From Didymella arachidicola (taxonomy: Eukaryota > Ascomycota > Dothideomycetes > Pleosporales > Didymellaceae): a stretch of 64,000 nt of DNA. Under the pieces are notes generated by a model that was given only the letters and a program-made list of their open reading frames with translations, had not been told where the DNA came from and ran no database searches. The translations under genes were made by a program, and so were the position numbers. Below are positions 29,857 to 41,105 of this stretch, in pieces. How positions within the stretch are numbered: position 1 is the first letter of the stretch; every line of letters begins with the position of its first letter. The stretch covers positions 2,852,001 through 2,916,000 of the forward strand of contig CM049986.1 in assembly GCA_016630955.3 (NCBI GenBank), read 5' to 3'.

Positions 29857-31040
29857 TAATATTATCCTTTAATACTTTGCTAAGGATACTTCTAAGGCCT
29901 CTAATAGTAGTATAAGCTCTTCTTTAGTCTATTCTAGTAGAGATTAGCTTAAAATTAAAACTCTACTATAGAAAGTAGTTAAGGATAAGGCTAGTAAGAA
30001 GCTAAGGAAGATTAGCTACTTACTCTACTATATCTTAATTTAAAACTAGCTCCTCTACTATAAGAATTAGGGGCTTAAAGAGGTTCTTAAGACTAAAAAG
30101 AAGTAACGTACCTTATAGGTAAGTAAGCTAATAGGCAAGCGAGCTACTAGAATTAACTAGGGAAAATCTAAAATACAGGGGTCTATATATCTAGATCTAC
30201 TTAATAGAATCTTCTAAAAATTTTATAACTAGGCTGCACCTATATAAACATGTGTATTTTAGAATTTAGAGTAGCTAGGCCTAAAAGGGAAATAGTTATT
30301 AAGGTTTTTAAAAAGTATACTAAAATCCTCTAGTAAAATAAAAAAACTTCTGCTCTATTAGGCCTAGTCCTCTAAAATTTTAAGATATTAATCTCTATAT
30401 ATATATTACCTAGCTATAAAACTTTTAGAAGATTTTACCTAGTAGATCTAGAGATATAGACCCCTACATCTTTAATTTTCCCTAGTTAATTCTAGTAGCT
30501 TGCTTGCCCGTTGGCTCGCTTGCCTGTAAGGTACGTTATAAGAATAAGAGTAAAGCTCTTAAGCTCTAGCCTTATAAGGACTATTATAGAGGGGCTAAGT
30601 TCTACTCTCCTTATAGAGTAGAGAAAGCATAAGCTTATAAGAGGACAAAGCAATAGAATTAGGAGGTAGAAGAACTTAAGAAAGCTAAGATAGCAAAGCT
30701 TAGGCAAGCTAATAAGCTATATAATAAGAAGATTGCTTAGGAGAGGCGTGAGCAGCGGGCAAGAGAGAAGAAGGAGCGTGATCGAGTTAGAGCTGAGAAG
30801 GCCAAGGAAGCAGCCGAACGCAAGGCTCAAAGAGAGCGTGATAAGCAGGCTCGCGACGCTGAAAAAGCTATACAATTGCCCCAAAGAGGCAAGCGCAAGG
30901 CTCCAACAGCTTCTGCAGCAACAGTAGCAAAGAAGCGTCGTACTGTGGCCGCTGCGCGTGGTGTTGTTGCTGCAGAGCCTCCTGCAGCACCTCGCACCCA
31001 CACCACGCGCAGCGGCCGAACAGCAACTCTATATAATTAA
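29857..31040 (+). pseudogene. pogo-like transposase C-terminal part (family A, copy 1), RIP-damaged and split by a MITE
   Basis: Continues family A sequence immediately after the LINE array. A degraded form of KPNVILDRF is followed by a Ser-rich stretch and DWLK, as in the better copy at 57210-57973. The segment to 30105 is full of stops. After a 431-bp MITE (30106-30536) the sequence resumes, and from about 30725 it is GC-richer and nearly open: Lys/Arg/Glu-rich, coiled-coil-like (REKKERDRVRAEKAKEAAER), ending THTTRSGRTATLYN and stop. Unlike the other pogo families there is no zinc knuckle. I infer that this is the missing half of 2-420. Confidence 0.75.
30106..30536. mobile_element. Foldback MITE related to family B
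   Basis: 431 bp, TA at 30104-30105 and 30537-30538. The outer 130-140 bp on each side are inverted repeats of one another, so nearly two-thirds of the element can fold into one hairpin. Its ends (ACGTACCTTACAGGCAAGCG...) look like a RIP-mutated version of the ends of the family B element at 54648-56495 (ACGTACCTCACGGGCGAGCG...), so family B transposase is the likely mobiliser. No coding capacity. Confidence 0.85.
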
Positions 31041-31184
31041 TTTATATAAGAGCATATTATCGCGTAGGCCTATAGATTAATCCACCAAATTATCCTGCGA
31101 TAATAGCTATTGTGTGTGGCTCTACAGCCTCAATTCTGTAGGTGCGCGTTTTGGTGATTCGGCGCATCGCGCGCACGGACACGG
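31041..31184 (+). repeat. 3' end of family A transposon copy 1 with terminal repeat
   Basis: Non-coding tail after the transposase stop, ending GCACGGACACGG before TA (31185-31186). The reverse complement CCGTGTCCGTGC is the terminus of family A elements at 45049 and 57049. This fixes the right boundary of the element whose left part starts before base 1. Confidence 0.75.
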
Positions 31185-31186
31185 TA

Positions 31187-31775
31187 CTTGAAGGGCGAGT
31201 GGCCCACTAGGGCGAGTGGCCCGGTTTTGCTAAGACCCCACCAAAACTCCCCCTATTATGGCCTAGAACACCACATTTTAGCCCTGCACGGGATAAAACA
31301 AGTTATATTATTACTTAGAGACCTCTTATACAGCATTCTTGCACATTTGCGCGTTGTGCCTACCCTCTCCGCACTGTCTACAGCGTTGTTAGGATAGTTT
31401 ACCTCCTTTAGCGCGCACCTGCTTCTTTGCCTTCTTACTATTACTACGCGCCCTAAACTCCTACAGAGTAGTTAACTGCTAGCCTTCTTTAACTATAAGG
31501 CTTCTCTTAGTATAAATATACTTTCTTTTATGCAATTTACGTCACGTAGCAGCTTTATTAGCTGCTTAAAGCTTAGCTATCTCCTATTGTGCCAAAACTA
31601 GCTTATGCGCAATAATTGCTGCCCTATTTGCGTAGTGCTTAAGCGCGCTTAGCACAGAATTTAGGGAGCTGCCCTACTACCTTATATACTTGTCTTAGAT
31701 TAGAGATAATTGCGACTAAAGTTCTAGAATATTACTTAGGGTTTATAACTACTAGGGCTTATTGTATATGTACGT
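31187..31775 (-). mobile_element. Deleted, RIP-mutated family B derivative
   Basis: Left end has doubled AGGGCGAGTGGCCC, then TTTTGCTAAGACC, as in family B. It contains the C-terminal transposase coding region in reverse (zinc knuckle and Lys/Arg tract, recognisable against 51021-51365 but full of stops), then jumps near 31750 to an end TATGTACGT before TA. An almost identical end junction is at 44830-44845. It is an internally deleted, non-autonomous copy. Confidence 0.65.
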
Positions 31776-31777
31776 TA

Positions 31778-31950
31778 CTATAGTAATCATAAGGGAGCGC
31801 ATTTGGGCTGCCTTTGGTGTTGTACCGAAGTTAGGGCGCTGCAGGGCCTCCCTAAGCGAAGCGCGCCCGTTGGCCAACTAAGGACGCTAAGCAGGGGCTA
31901 GGTGGCGACCCGGCCGAATAGCCAGGCGACCTTGCCGAATAGCGCGCGCC
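31778..31950. other. Unassigned segment with a doubled terminal-repeat-like motif
   Basis: GC-richer than its neighbours and with no open frame. Near 31900-31945 a unit GGCGACC..GCCGAATAGC is repeated twice, the same doubled layout as in the pogo terminal repeats here, but the sequence matches no family in the window. It may be the end of an otherwise absent transposon. Confidence 0.4.
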
Positions 31951-32331
31951 CCTTCAACAGAGCCTGGACGAATTAAACAAGCGTAAGAGCCGTAAGCGGC
32001 GGTATATTCGGACAGATGAGACTCTTACAGTAGGTGAGATGCGAGAGGTATTAGCTGAACGGGCAGGTGGCAGCCATGGTGATAGGGAGAGTGCGTCAAA
32101 GAAGGTGCGGAAGGAGAGGCAGTGCGGGCGTTGCAAGGGCACTGGGCACAACGCCCGTACCTGCGCAGTTAAGATTAGTAGTGCAAGCGATAGTAGTGAT
32201 TCTAACGATTAATTTGGTATATTACAATAGTTTATTAACTGCGATAAGGTTGCGTAATAATACGTTGAAGTTGGCGCGTTGGTGTTAGGGTGCTCGCTCG
32301 CTTGGGGTGCTCGCTCGCTTGTGAAACACGT
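31951..32331 (+). pseudogene. pogo-like transposase 3' fragment (family C type)
   Basis: The open stretch to the stop at 32210-32212 encodes the C-terminal end only: RKSRKRRYIRTDETLT, then the CCHC knuckle CGRCKGTGHNARTC and an acidic Ser-rich tail. It is followed by a terminal repeat with doubled GGTGCTCGCTCGCTT, ending AAACACGT before TA, the same ends as the element at 52775-54616. The rest of the element is missing. Confidence 0.75.
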
Positions 32332-32440
32332 TAATAGTTATAGTAATTAGTTATTTAGTTGCATTATAGGCCTACTACCTATATAATCGCAACGCAGCCG
32401 CAACATTGAACTGCTATTAAAATATAAGTAGTTATTAATA

Positions 32441-34289
32441 ACGTAGATTATCACCGAGCCGGCCATATCACCGAACCGGCCACTTTCTCTTGGCACAACC
32501 ACCTTTTACCCCAACACAACATGCCTCAACAACAACAACTTCAGAATACTACTAGAGAAGGCAGAGTTATCCTTGCTATCCAGGCCTTTTACGCTGGCCA
32601 ATTTCGCAGTATCCGCAGCGCTGCTAGAGCGTTGAACGTACCTCATCAGCGGGTCTCTGATCGCCTTCGCAATATCACGTTTCAACCAGACGTACGCGCC
32701 AATTGCCAGAAACTTACTATACCAGAGGAGCAGACAATTGTCCGGTATATACTTGACCTTGATTCGCGAGGATTTGCGCCCCAGCTATGTGAGGTAGCAG
32801 ATATAGCTAATAAGATACTTAGTGTGCGTAGTGGAGAGCCTGTTGGCAAACTATGGGCCAGCAGGCTTGTAATGCGTTCAGACGAGCTCAAAATGGCCTT
32901 CAATTAAGCCAAGGATAGACAGAGGATACTACAGGAAGATCCTGAGATAATCAGCGCGTGGTTCAAGCTAGTGGAGGATACTAAAGTCAAGTACGGCGTC
33001 TACAACAACGACGTGCATAACTTTGATGAAACTGGGTTTCAGATAGGCGTCGCTTCGTCTTTAAAGGTTGTCACAGGCTCAGAGAGACGTGCTCGGCCAG
33101 AGCTTGTTCAGCCAGGCGATCGCGAGTGGGTTACCGTTATCCAGAGCATCTGCGCCGCTGGGTATGCAACCCCGCCTTTCATCATCTACAAAGGACGCGT
33201 CCACATCTCTGCCTGGTACAAGGAGACAGATATACCATACAACTGGAAGCTCTCAGTCTCTGAGAACGGCTGGACAAACAACGCGCTTGGCCTTAAGTGG
33301 TTGAAGCACTTTGACGCGCATACAAAGACGCGTCAGGTGGGGGTGTACAGGTTGCTCATCTTAGACGGCCATGTGAGCCACCTCAACCAGGAGTTCAAGG
33401 ACTATTGCCTGGAGAACAAAATCCTCACTCTCTGCATGCCACCTCACTCATCGCACATCCTCCAGCCACTTGACGTGGTCTGTTTCTCGCCGTTGAAGCG
33501 CAAGTACTCCCAACGCGTTCAAGACTTAGCACGCCAACGCGTCTTCCACATTAACAAGGAAGGCTTCCTACCAGCCTTTAGGGACGCGTTCCTTGATGTG
33601 TTTACAAAGGTTAACTGCCAAAAGGCCTTTAAGGCATCAGGGCTTGTTCCTACTAACGCGCAGGTGGTGTTAGATCGCCTTAAAGTGCGGCTGCATACCC
33701 CACCAGCAGTACCTCTACCCGAAACGCCATAGCAATCTAAGACGCCAAGTAATACACATGAGTTTGGGTCTCAATCCAAGCTTGTAAGCGACTCCTTCCG
33801 ACGATCACCAAGTGCAGCGCAAGAAGGGTTCTCAAAGCTTGTAAAAGGGGCTGAAGAGATGCTGCACGAAAACGTCCTTATTAAGGCCCGCGTGCGAGAG
33901 CTTAAAGAGCAATTAGCAGTAATGACTAAGAGAAAATCGCGTAAGAGAAAGCAGATTCAGCATGGTGGCACACTTGAGTATGGCCCAGCAGCATCGCGGG
34001 TAGCTGCTGAGACGTCTGTGGCAGCTCAGCCATCTAAGAAGACTCGGGGTGGAGGTGGTCAACTAGGAGCTTAATCAACTGTTCGGCGCTGTGGGAACTG
34101 CGGCAAGACTGGACACAACGCACGAACGTGCCAGGAGAGTGCAGAAACATCTTCTGAATCTGATGCAAGCACGCAGTATGCTAGGTCACTGTTTAATAGC
34201 GAGTAGTTGTAGTTGCAGTAACTCGTGTTAGTCGTGCCAAGAGAAAGTGGCCGGTTCGGTGATATGGCCGGCTCGGTGATAATCTACGT
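32441..34289 (+). mobile_element. pogo-like transposon with CACCGAGCCGGCC terminal repeats
   Basis: 1849 bp, TA at 32439-32440 and 34290-34291. Near-perfect terminal repeats of about 55 bp start ACGTAGATTATCACCGAG and contain the doubled unit TATCACCGA(G/A)CCGGCCA. It carries one lightly damaged transposase gene. Confidence 0.93.
32521..34206 (+). pseudogene. pogo-like DDE transposase, three nonsense codons
   Basis: A single frame of 562 codons (561 residues plus stop) with no indels but stops at 32905-32907 (TAA), 33730-33732 (TAG) and 34072-34074 (TAA), at least two of them explained by CAG/CAA to TAG/TAA. Catalytic motifs are intact (NFDETGF, LLILDGHVSH, LQPLDVVCF), as are the N-terminal HTH and the terminal knuckle CGNCGKTGHNARTC. 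It is close to functional and recently inactivated. Confidence 0.93.
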
Positions 34290-34291
34290 TA

Positions 34292-34451
34292 TATTATATA
34301 ACGTCTAGAATACTCTACTAAAAGATCTTGCTATAATAGCCATTTAGTGCGGCTCTACAGCCTTATCTTTGTGGTGGTTTTGGTGGGGCGGAGCGATCGT
34401 TTCGCCGTCCTGATCGCTTCGCCGTCCGGCACGTTACGGGCACGGACACTG
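34292..34451 (+). repeat. 3' terminal fragment of a family A-like transposon
   Basis: Resembles the ends of the other family A elements (GCGGCTCTACAGCCT block, then a doubled GATCG.TTCGCCGTCC unit, then GCACGGACACTG before TA). Its upstream side is cut by the transposon ending at 34289. The next 180 bases (34454-34630) match nothing else in the window and may be single-copy DNA. Confidence 0.55.
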
Positions 34452-34630
34452 TACCGTACTCCTCTCGCTTGCCCAGTGTCGTTGAGAATGACTGTGTTTC
34501 GTTGTTTGGCATGCTGATCGCACCTCCCATTCCGACTACTCCGTTGCGCGACGAGCTGCTTACCGCGATGCGTACGGCCCAGCCCGCCTTGAGCCTCTGT
34601 GCCACATCCTCGGTGACAGAAAGAAGGGGA

Positions 34631-34874
34631 AACAGCAGGTGCGGGCTAAAGGAGGTGAACTATCCCAACAACGCTGTGGACGGTGCGGAGAGGGTGGGCA
34701 TAATGCACGAACGTGCACAAATGAAGTAGAAGAGGTCTCTAAGTAATACTACAGCTTGTTTCACCCTATGCAGCGCCAATTTGTAGTGTTTTAGGCCATA
34801 ATAGGTTGAGTTTTGGTGGGGTCTTGGCAAAAGTGATTCTCTCGCCCGGTGATTCCTTCGCCCGTGAGGTACAT
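34631..34874 (+). pseudogene. Family B transposase 3' end fragment
   Basis: Encodes only the last 40 or so residues of a family B transposase, including the knuckle CGRCGEGGHNARTC and VEEVSK before the stop near 34746. Then follow the non-coding end and a terminal repeat with doubled CTCTCGCCCGGTGATT / CTTCGCCCGTGAGGT, ending before TA at 34875-34876. No 5' part is present. Confidence 0.75.
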
Positions 34875-34979
34875 TAGCAGCGATGCACGTTACCAACAAT
34901 ATTTGAACGTAGCAAACTTATACAGCGAATCCTATTTAGCAAGATATGCATAATTGTTGTTGGTGTCAGTTAATGTATT

Positions 34980-36415
34980 CTAACGTTTTCGACATTCTAT
35001 AATTGCCAAAGGACCCATGTTTATCCAGATTTTCACCACTTCAAGGCTGGCCTGCTGTATGAGAGCTATATACTGGTCTTCCGTGCGTTGCCGAGCGTTA
35101 AGTGTCGCTAGAACCTGTAAATCCAACCGACTAACATCGGCATTTCCCCAATTTGCAAGCAGGGGCTCTGGTGCAACGTAACCGTCGTTTTTATGACCAA
35201 CCGCTTCATCCGAGAGACATCTGTAAGACGGAAAAACGACATGTTCGCAGATAAGGAGCTTTGTCGAACTGACCATCTTCGCCGCAGTATTTCTGAGAAT
35301 TTTCAGGGCTTCCGCATCAGGCCAGTCATGAATGACATGACGCATGAAGTAGATATCCGCTGCTTCCGGTTGTGGGTCAAAGAAATCGTGAGCAGCAAAT
35401 CTGACCTTCCCTTCTGCAATAGCGGATGGAAACTCATCCTTCCAGAGCTGTAACTTGTCAGTAATTGTTTGAGTTTCATAGATTTTCGCAACTAACTTTC
35501 TCGAAGCCTGGCTGGGAATCGGATACATCCTGTACGACTAGATAGATGGTTGGAAATGCCTTCATGATTGAAATAGTGCCGCCACCAACGCCTCCACCAA
35601 CGTCAACAATTTTTGCATTAGCTTCCCTTACCCAAGGATACAGGGCAAGATACTCGTCAGTATTGACCTTGGTCCCGCTCGCAAACCCCAACTTAGACAA
35701 TTGGCCAATGTCTGGCTCTATCTCTGATATGTAATCGAATATTTTCATGGAAGTGTTGTATGCAATGTTGAATGCAGTTTTGTTCGGTTCATCTGATCCT
35801 TTGAACTCGGGAAGTGTTAATGCCTCCCACGCTTTACAAGAGCTCCTACGAACGATGCTTAGACAGAGTTCCATGTAAGCTCTTTTGCCCTCATCGCGTA
35901 GGATGCTGGAAAGAGAGTTGTTTGCAAAAACATTGGGAGCAGTCTCTCTGAAGATGTGATTGTTGCAGAGATTTCGTAAGAATCGCGCAAGCTTGTCTGC
36001 TTCAATTCCAGTGGCGTTGGATATGTCATTTACATGCATCTCGCTGCTACCGATAACATTGGCTACATCGGCTTTGACGCTAATAAGGAGAGAGGTGCCA
36101 TCATGAAACTAGCAAGATCACATCAGCTGAAATTTGTCAACTGAAAGTGAAGGAGTAACTTACACCCGTAAAGACTTCGTTAACACAGGCGTGAGGATCA
36201 ACTGTTGCGCGTAACATTTGAGCCGAACTGGCAATGGTCTTGAGTGCCTTTCTGACATCGGCATCAATGCTTTGGTGGATTGGTTGGAACTCCAAGGCAG
36301 CATTGAGAGATATAGATATACCGCTGAACTCTGGGGTTTTCTGCCTCAATACACCAATCGAATTGCCAATGAGCTCATAAAGTTGCTCTAGCTGCCCAAG
36401 CAAATTTTCCGTCAT
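34980..36415 (-). CDS. SAM-dependent O-methyltransferase, secondary-metabolism type
   Basis: Three exons on the minus strand: 36415-36164, 36108-35497 and 35447-34980. The 54-nt and 49-nt introns have GTAAGT...CTAG and GTTAGT...ACAG borders, the second with a CTGAC branch site. The spliced frame encodes 443 residues with no stops. Exon 2 holds the dimerisation/winged-helix part and the SAM-binding glycine motif VDVGGGVGGG (about residue 254). Exon 3 holds AHDFF and the catalytic-His motif RHVIHDWPD (about 324-332), typical of plant-type methyltransferase family 2 enzymes in fungal metabolite clusters. It would methylate a small phenolic or hydroxyl substrate in the cytosol; the substrate cannot be told. 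It is the left gene of the only host island, and the P450 at 38558 is transcribed away from it. Confidence 0.9.
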
Positions 36416-36715
36416 TGTTCAATGATTTTGGAAGTAAAGGAAATGCTTTCGGCCAAAGGAATAAGGTGATGGGTATCGATGTCTGCTGTTCTGAGCTATC
36501 TATACTACGACACGGCACTAGATTGCACATCACATTCTCAAGCGTAATACGTAATATTTGACCATCAATGTATCAAGTCAAGGGTTCCAGTGCTACCGGG
36601 CCGACCGTCGAAACGGGGTGCACCCCTCACAGGCCCATAACTTGCTCGTAAAGAGTGGGGAGGTCGGTACACATTCCTCGCATGTCAAAGTTTAATGTCA
36701 TCATTTGTTCATATA

Positions 36716-37106
36716 CTTTGGTAGGGTGCATAAATATTGTGGGTGGAGACGCACGACAGGAGTGCTGTTCCGATGACGCTAAATAGTGCTATTGACAGAA
36801 TTACATCAAATTGCCCCTAATTTTGTATATAATACAGTGCTAACCTGTTGCTCTTGCATTAATGTGTTATTATTAAAATGTCTACACTACCTTAGCGTAG
36901 GACTTAATTACCCTTAAGTTCCTCTGTAGGTTAGTTAAGTTAATACCTGCCTAGTGCTAGGCAGTAATTAACGCTTAAGAAGATCATACAAAGTACTAAA
37001 GATTGTGTGTAAATAACAACAAAGCTAAGCTAGCGATACGCGAGTATTACTGCCGAACATCCCTGTCTCCGGGTTCCACCCACAATATTTATGCCCTCTA
37101 CCATAG
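36716..37106. mobile_element. 391-bp Tc1/mariner-type MITE
   Basis: Terminal inverted repeats of about 45 bp (CT(T/A)TGGTAG.G.GCATAAATATTG) are flanked by TA (36714-36715 and 37107-37108). No coding capacity; the interior is AT-rich with a small palindrome (CTGCCTAGTGCTAGGCAG). It lies in the divergent intergenic region between the O-methyltransferase and the P450. It matches no autonomous element in the window. Confidence 0.8.
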
Positions 37107-38557
37107 TAGTCTCTTGCAGAAACCGAACTAGTGACGGGGCGATGAACACTTCCGTGAAGTAGTCAGAATTGTCAATACCTTGAGTCGGACCTTTAGTAGC
37201 GCTCTCGGCTACTGCAGTCTCAGGAGGAATTAGTGTAAATTCTCAGCGTACAGCTGGGATCAGAATGAATCTTTCGGCTTCGGCCACTGCATGAGGCCTC
37301 ACTAACGCTCAAAGCAGTCTCGTTATGCAGCCAATAATGGAACCCATCGGCCTCCGTGCTTCTCTTCACCGTCGTGAAGTCCCCCAAGTCGAAACACCTG
37401 CATGCTCGTGTGGATATCAGTCTCAGAACGTCAAGCACGTGCATACACAATGAAACCGATGGGCTAGCAGCAGAGGCTCATGGCTACAGCTATCAATCAG
37501 CAGTCAATTCGATTTCTATCCCCAGGACGGCGTTAGCACCTCGCGCATCACGAGATAGATCATGCGAGAAGAATTCTTGGAGCAATTCCACCTTGCGCAG
37601 CTGGTCGACGATCTTCTGAATCAACGCGCGGTTAACTGAAAACAACGACCGAAAAGCCCTTGCGATGGTCACTGAGTGAACGCGCGGCTACCAGCTGGGG
37701 TCTGGATCTACACGTCGATCACCTAAGACCAGTGCATGTAACAGGAAGGAGCTAAAGGCACATACAAGGAAAATATCACGCTAAAGGTTCAGAGCTTCTC
37801 ACATGTAGTAAAGAGTGGGTAATGTTGCCTGTGTAGCATAGCACGTTTTTGCTCGCATGTTTTTCTAATTAGAGAGAACAGTTTACCCGGGTATTAGGCA
37901 CTTTATCGGACTTTAAGCAAGGACCCATTTATTTATGCGTCTAAGAGTGATGAACCACTATTTGCTTCCGGATGCGTGAATTCCTTTGGAAAAAAAGTCA
38001 CAGAGGATTTCAACTTCTCTTGCAAATTACAACAAAGAGTTTTGAGCTGACTATTGAATAGACGATTTTTAGATAACGCGGTACCAGATAACTGTAGTAC
38101 AACTCTAATATCCTAATAAGACTGATACAAAACGCTAACCTCAAGCAGGCTTACATTGCGAGCTTGAAGGGGAAGCTCAGACCTACAGAATAATTGGTGT
38201 ATATTTTGTTCATTCGCTACTGCTAAGGAGTTATAGTCGCAGCGCGTCACATCGTCCTGTGCACGTGTAAACAAATGGCTATTGATTTGACCGCAATTTA
38301 GAAAATACTTGCGCTTGAGATCTAAAGCTTGCGTGGACCATGCATTGTGCGACAAGGATACCGCGCAGACGCAGAGTGGTACGAACGGATATCTCCGTTG
38401 GTACAGTACTTCCGTTCTGACCATGATCTGGAGTTTGTACAAATCGAGGTGAGTTTTTTGTCGCCAGATAATCCAGAGACTGAAATACTTCATCGGTCAA
38501 AAAAGTGCACTTTCAAATGACCGTCATTTCATTTTTTTTACTTCAACGAACATCGTC
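37107..38557. other. Intergenic region upstream of the P450 gene
   Basis: No convincing gene. Moderate GC, no RIP signature and no recognised repeat. A short open stretch at 38329-38454 ends at a GTGAGT donor-like site and could be a decayed exon. Together with the MITE this forms the 2.1-kb divergent promoter region between the O-methyltransferase and the P450. Confidence 0.5.
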
Positions 38558-40288
38558 ATGACGAAGCTTTCTGACTTCCAGTTGCTTGGAACAGCTGTTG
38601 GTGTTATCTTCGCCACCCTCATATTGTCAAAGTACATGCTGGCTATACTGTCCTTTATATTAGATGTAGGTCCATTCTTATGATATCCTGCTCACAGTTC
38701 TAAAAGTGTCAGGTTCATCTCCGTTGGCTGTATCCCATTCGTGACATCACTGGTCGACACTCGATTCCATCAACCAGATATCGTTTTCCAAATGGTAACG
38801 GTGACGTCGACAAATTCATCGAAGGACCACAGAAGACCGAGGAGTGGCGCAAAAGGTATGGCAGTGTGTATCGGATTTGGAACGGCATGAAGCCTGAAGT
38901 GTAGGCTTTTCTCAACCAAACACAAAGAATGAACCCGATACTAGCATTTAGGCATATAGGGTCGTCAGCACGCAAACAGCCATTCAAGCGGTGTTCAAAG
39001 ACTCAGACAAACATAAAAAGGCGGAAAACATGGGATCAGGCTACCTGATGTCTCAGATTCTGGGCCAATGCGTCGGCCTATTAAACGGGTCGCCCTGGCT
39101 GCTGTTACGGAAGAAATTCGACCTTCCATTCACTTATCATGGCTCCACACTTTTGATCCTCAAAATGGTCGAAATGACTGACAACCATGTTGGCACGCTT
39201 TCTACTTTAAGGAAAGAAAAACATGGAGAACTAGATCCCGTAGCAGATTTCTTATACTTGCCTTTTTTGATGGTTGCGACAGTCATTTATGGGGACTTGG
39301 GTAAAAATCAAGTACATTGGTTGAAACAGTGGTCACCAAAAAGAGAAGAATTGTTTTCGTTCGCGCTGGCGGGCGGTCTCTCTAGATTTGGATTTTCCAA
39401 ATGGCTTCCCACTGAGGCGAACAAACGTTTGGCAGAGTGGAACGATGTATGGGAGAAGTTCAACCGCGACTGCTACCACGAAGCGAAAGGTAAGGGTAGT
39501 GAGACATTGCTTGTGCGGCTATATGAGGACCCTGAGATACCAAGGGAGCAAGTAAGTCTACTTGTACAATAAGCTGCTATGATTAGCTGTGCTAAATTCT
39601 CAGGTCCTCCACACGATCGACGAATCCTTGTTCGCTAACTTGGACGTTGGTATCAGTAGCATCAGCTGGAACCTTGTGTTCCTGGCTTGCTACCCGGATA
39701 TTCAAGCACAGCTATATCGCGAGATCTGGGAAGAGACATCCTCCCATGGGTGGGAACTGTACCTTCAACGCAACAACACATTCTTGGAGGCATGCATCTG
39801 CGAATCCTTAAGGTTGAGACCTATAGCAGGTAAGTCTTGTCCATCTCCCAAGTTGCATTGAACACCGTGTTTACGTCGCAGCATTTTCTGTTCCACAAAG
39901 CGCACCTACTGATCGTATTGTCGACGGTTTCGTCATACCAGCCGGGACCAACATCACAGTCGATGTATACACGCTCAACCAAAAGAACACTTTCTGGGGT
40001 CCTGATCCGCTTACATATAGACCATCACGCTGGGCTGACCTGAAGCCGTCACAAACTCGTTACAACTTTTCTCGTTTTGGTTTTGGACCACGTCAGTGTA
40101 TGGGAAAGCACATGGCGCTTCCCATGGTTAGGGCTATTGTTGCGAAGACAATAATGAGTTTCAAGCTGAACTTGAGAGGCGGGTATGAAAAGGTCCTGAG
40201 GGACTCAAGAGGCCTAGGCACGCATCCGAATACAAAGTTAGAATATGTAGGGCGCGGAGCAGCTGCTCCACCGTCGGTTAGTAGTTAA
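38558..40288 (+). CDS. Cytochrome P450 monooxygenase
   Basis: Five exons: 38558-38665, 38713-38900, 38960-39551, 39604-39829 and 39882-40288, with introns of 47-59 nt and GT...AG borders. The spliced protein is 506 residues, normal for a fungal P450. An N-terminal membrane anchor (about 8-35) implies the endoplasmic reticulum. The I-helix region reads FANLDVGISS, with Val where Thr is usual. ExxR is present as ESLRL, the following R-x-W as PSRW, and the haem motif as FGFGPRQCMGKH with its Cys thiolate ligand. It would oxidise a small organic substrate with NADPH-P450 reductase. Neighbouring the O-methyltransferase, it suggests the remains of a secondary-metabolite cluster. No damage is seen; the exon 1-2 junction is the least certain. 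Confidence 0.9.
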
Positions 40289-41105
40289 GCGACATAACTT
40301 CGTCACTCGGCTTGTTAACAGACTGAGCGTTGGAGATGTATCCCATTGAGTGATGAGACTTACGTCCTAGGTAGGGGCATATATTGGCAAAATGGGAGGT
40401 TGTTTAGGTTGAATTACATCGAGTGATTCAACATGCGGGTCCACACGTTGGCCTTTAGATCACCGCAGTCGTCTCTCATCTCTCTTTGGCTTGAAACACC
40501 ATACTTTTCTGGCGGATTTCTCTTGCTCTTTGGCACCCTTGGTCAGCCATATGCGTACTATCATCTGCCACGGGTTCTATCTCCTTACATTAGAAGCTAT
40601 TTTTGGACGGCAGATGGCAAACAGAATAATTCTAGTGTCGAGCATATTCGCTTAGCCTATCGGCATAGGCACTCCCGAGTTCTAACTTGGTGCATTCTGT
40701 GTCCGCCCTGCTCTTATGGTGAAGCCACGTCATCAAGTGGATCTCTTTTCGCTGCCGTCGGCCCATCCCTTTCGGCCCGCTTCTGTCGGCCCGTCCCTGG
40801 CCGCCTGCTTTTGATCTACAGCTACACAGTATGCATGGTCCGTACATTCGTTCTGTACTATCGGTGCTTTTCAGTCGTACAACCGATCTCGCGAATTTCT
40901 TGGCAGGACCGGCCATCAATTTTCGGCGATTCAGCGCTGTAGAGAGCAGGTCCGATCACAGTGATATTAATCGAGTACTGGGGTACCTGGACAGCTGCTA
41001 GGAGGAAAACTTCAAAAAGTATTAAAAGGCTGACGAGAGGCTGGCGAATTTCTGTTCATCGCGTATCAAAGTCCATGCCACTTTTTTTGATTGTCGTACC
41101 TAATT
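40289..41105. other. Intergenic region between the P450 and the unknown gene
   Basis: No recognisable coding signal. An open stretch from the ATG at 40433 to 40942 has no motif and unusual composition, so I do not call it. A short repeated phrase TCGGCCCGTCCCT / TCGGCCCATCCCT lies near 40758-40800. Confidence 0.5.

Noticed and set aside
38329..38454. Short open stretch ending at a GTGAGT donor-like site just before the P450
   Set aside because: Could be one decayed exon of a hydrolase-like gene, but nothing before or after continues it and the P450 starts 100 bases later; not callable.
40433..40942. Open frame of 169 codons downstream of the P450 gene
   Set aside because: No motif, unusual composition with many Tyr, Arg and Cys, no splice or homology support, and overlapped by an equally long frame on the other strand; probably chance.
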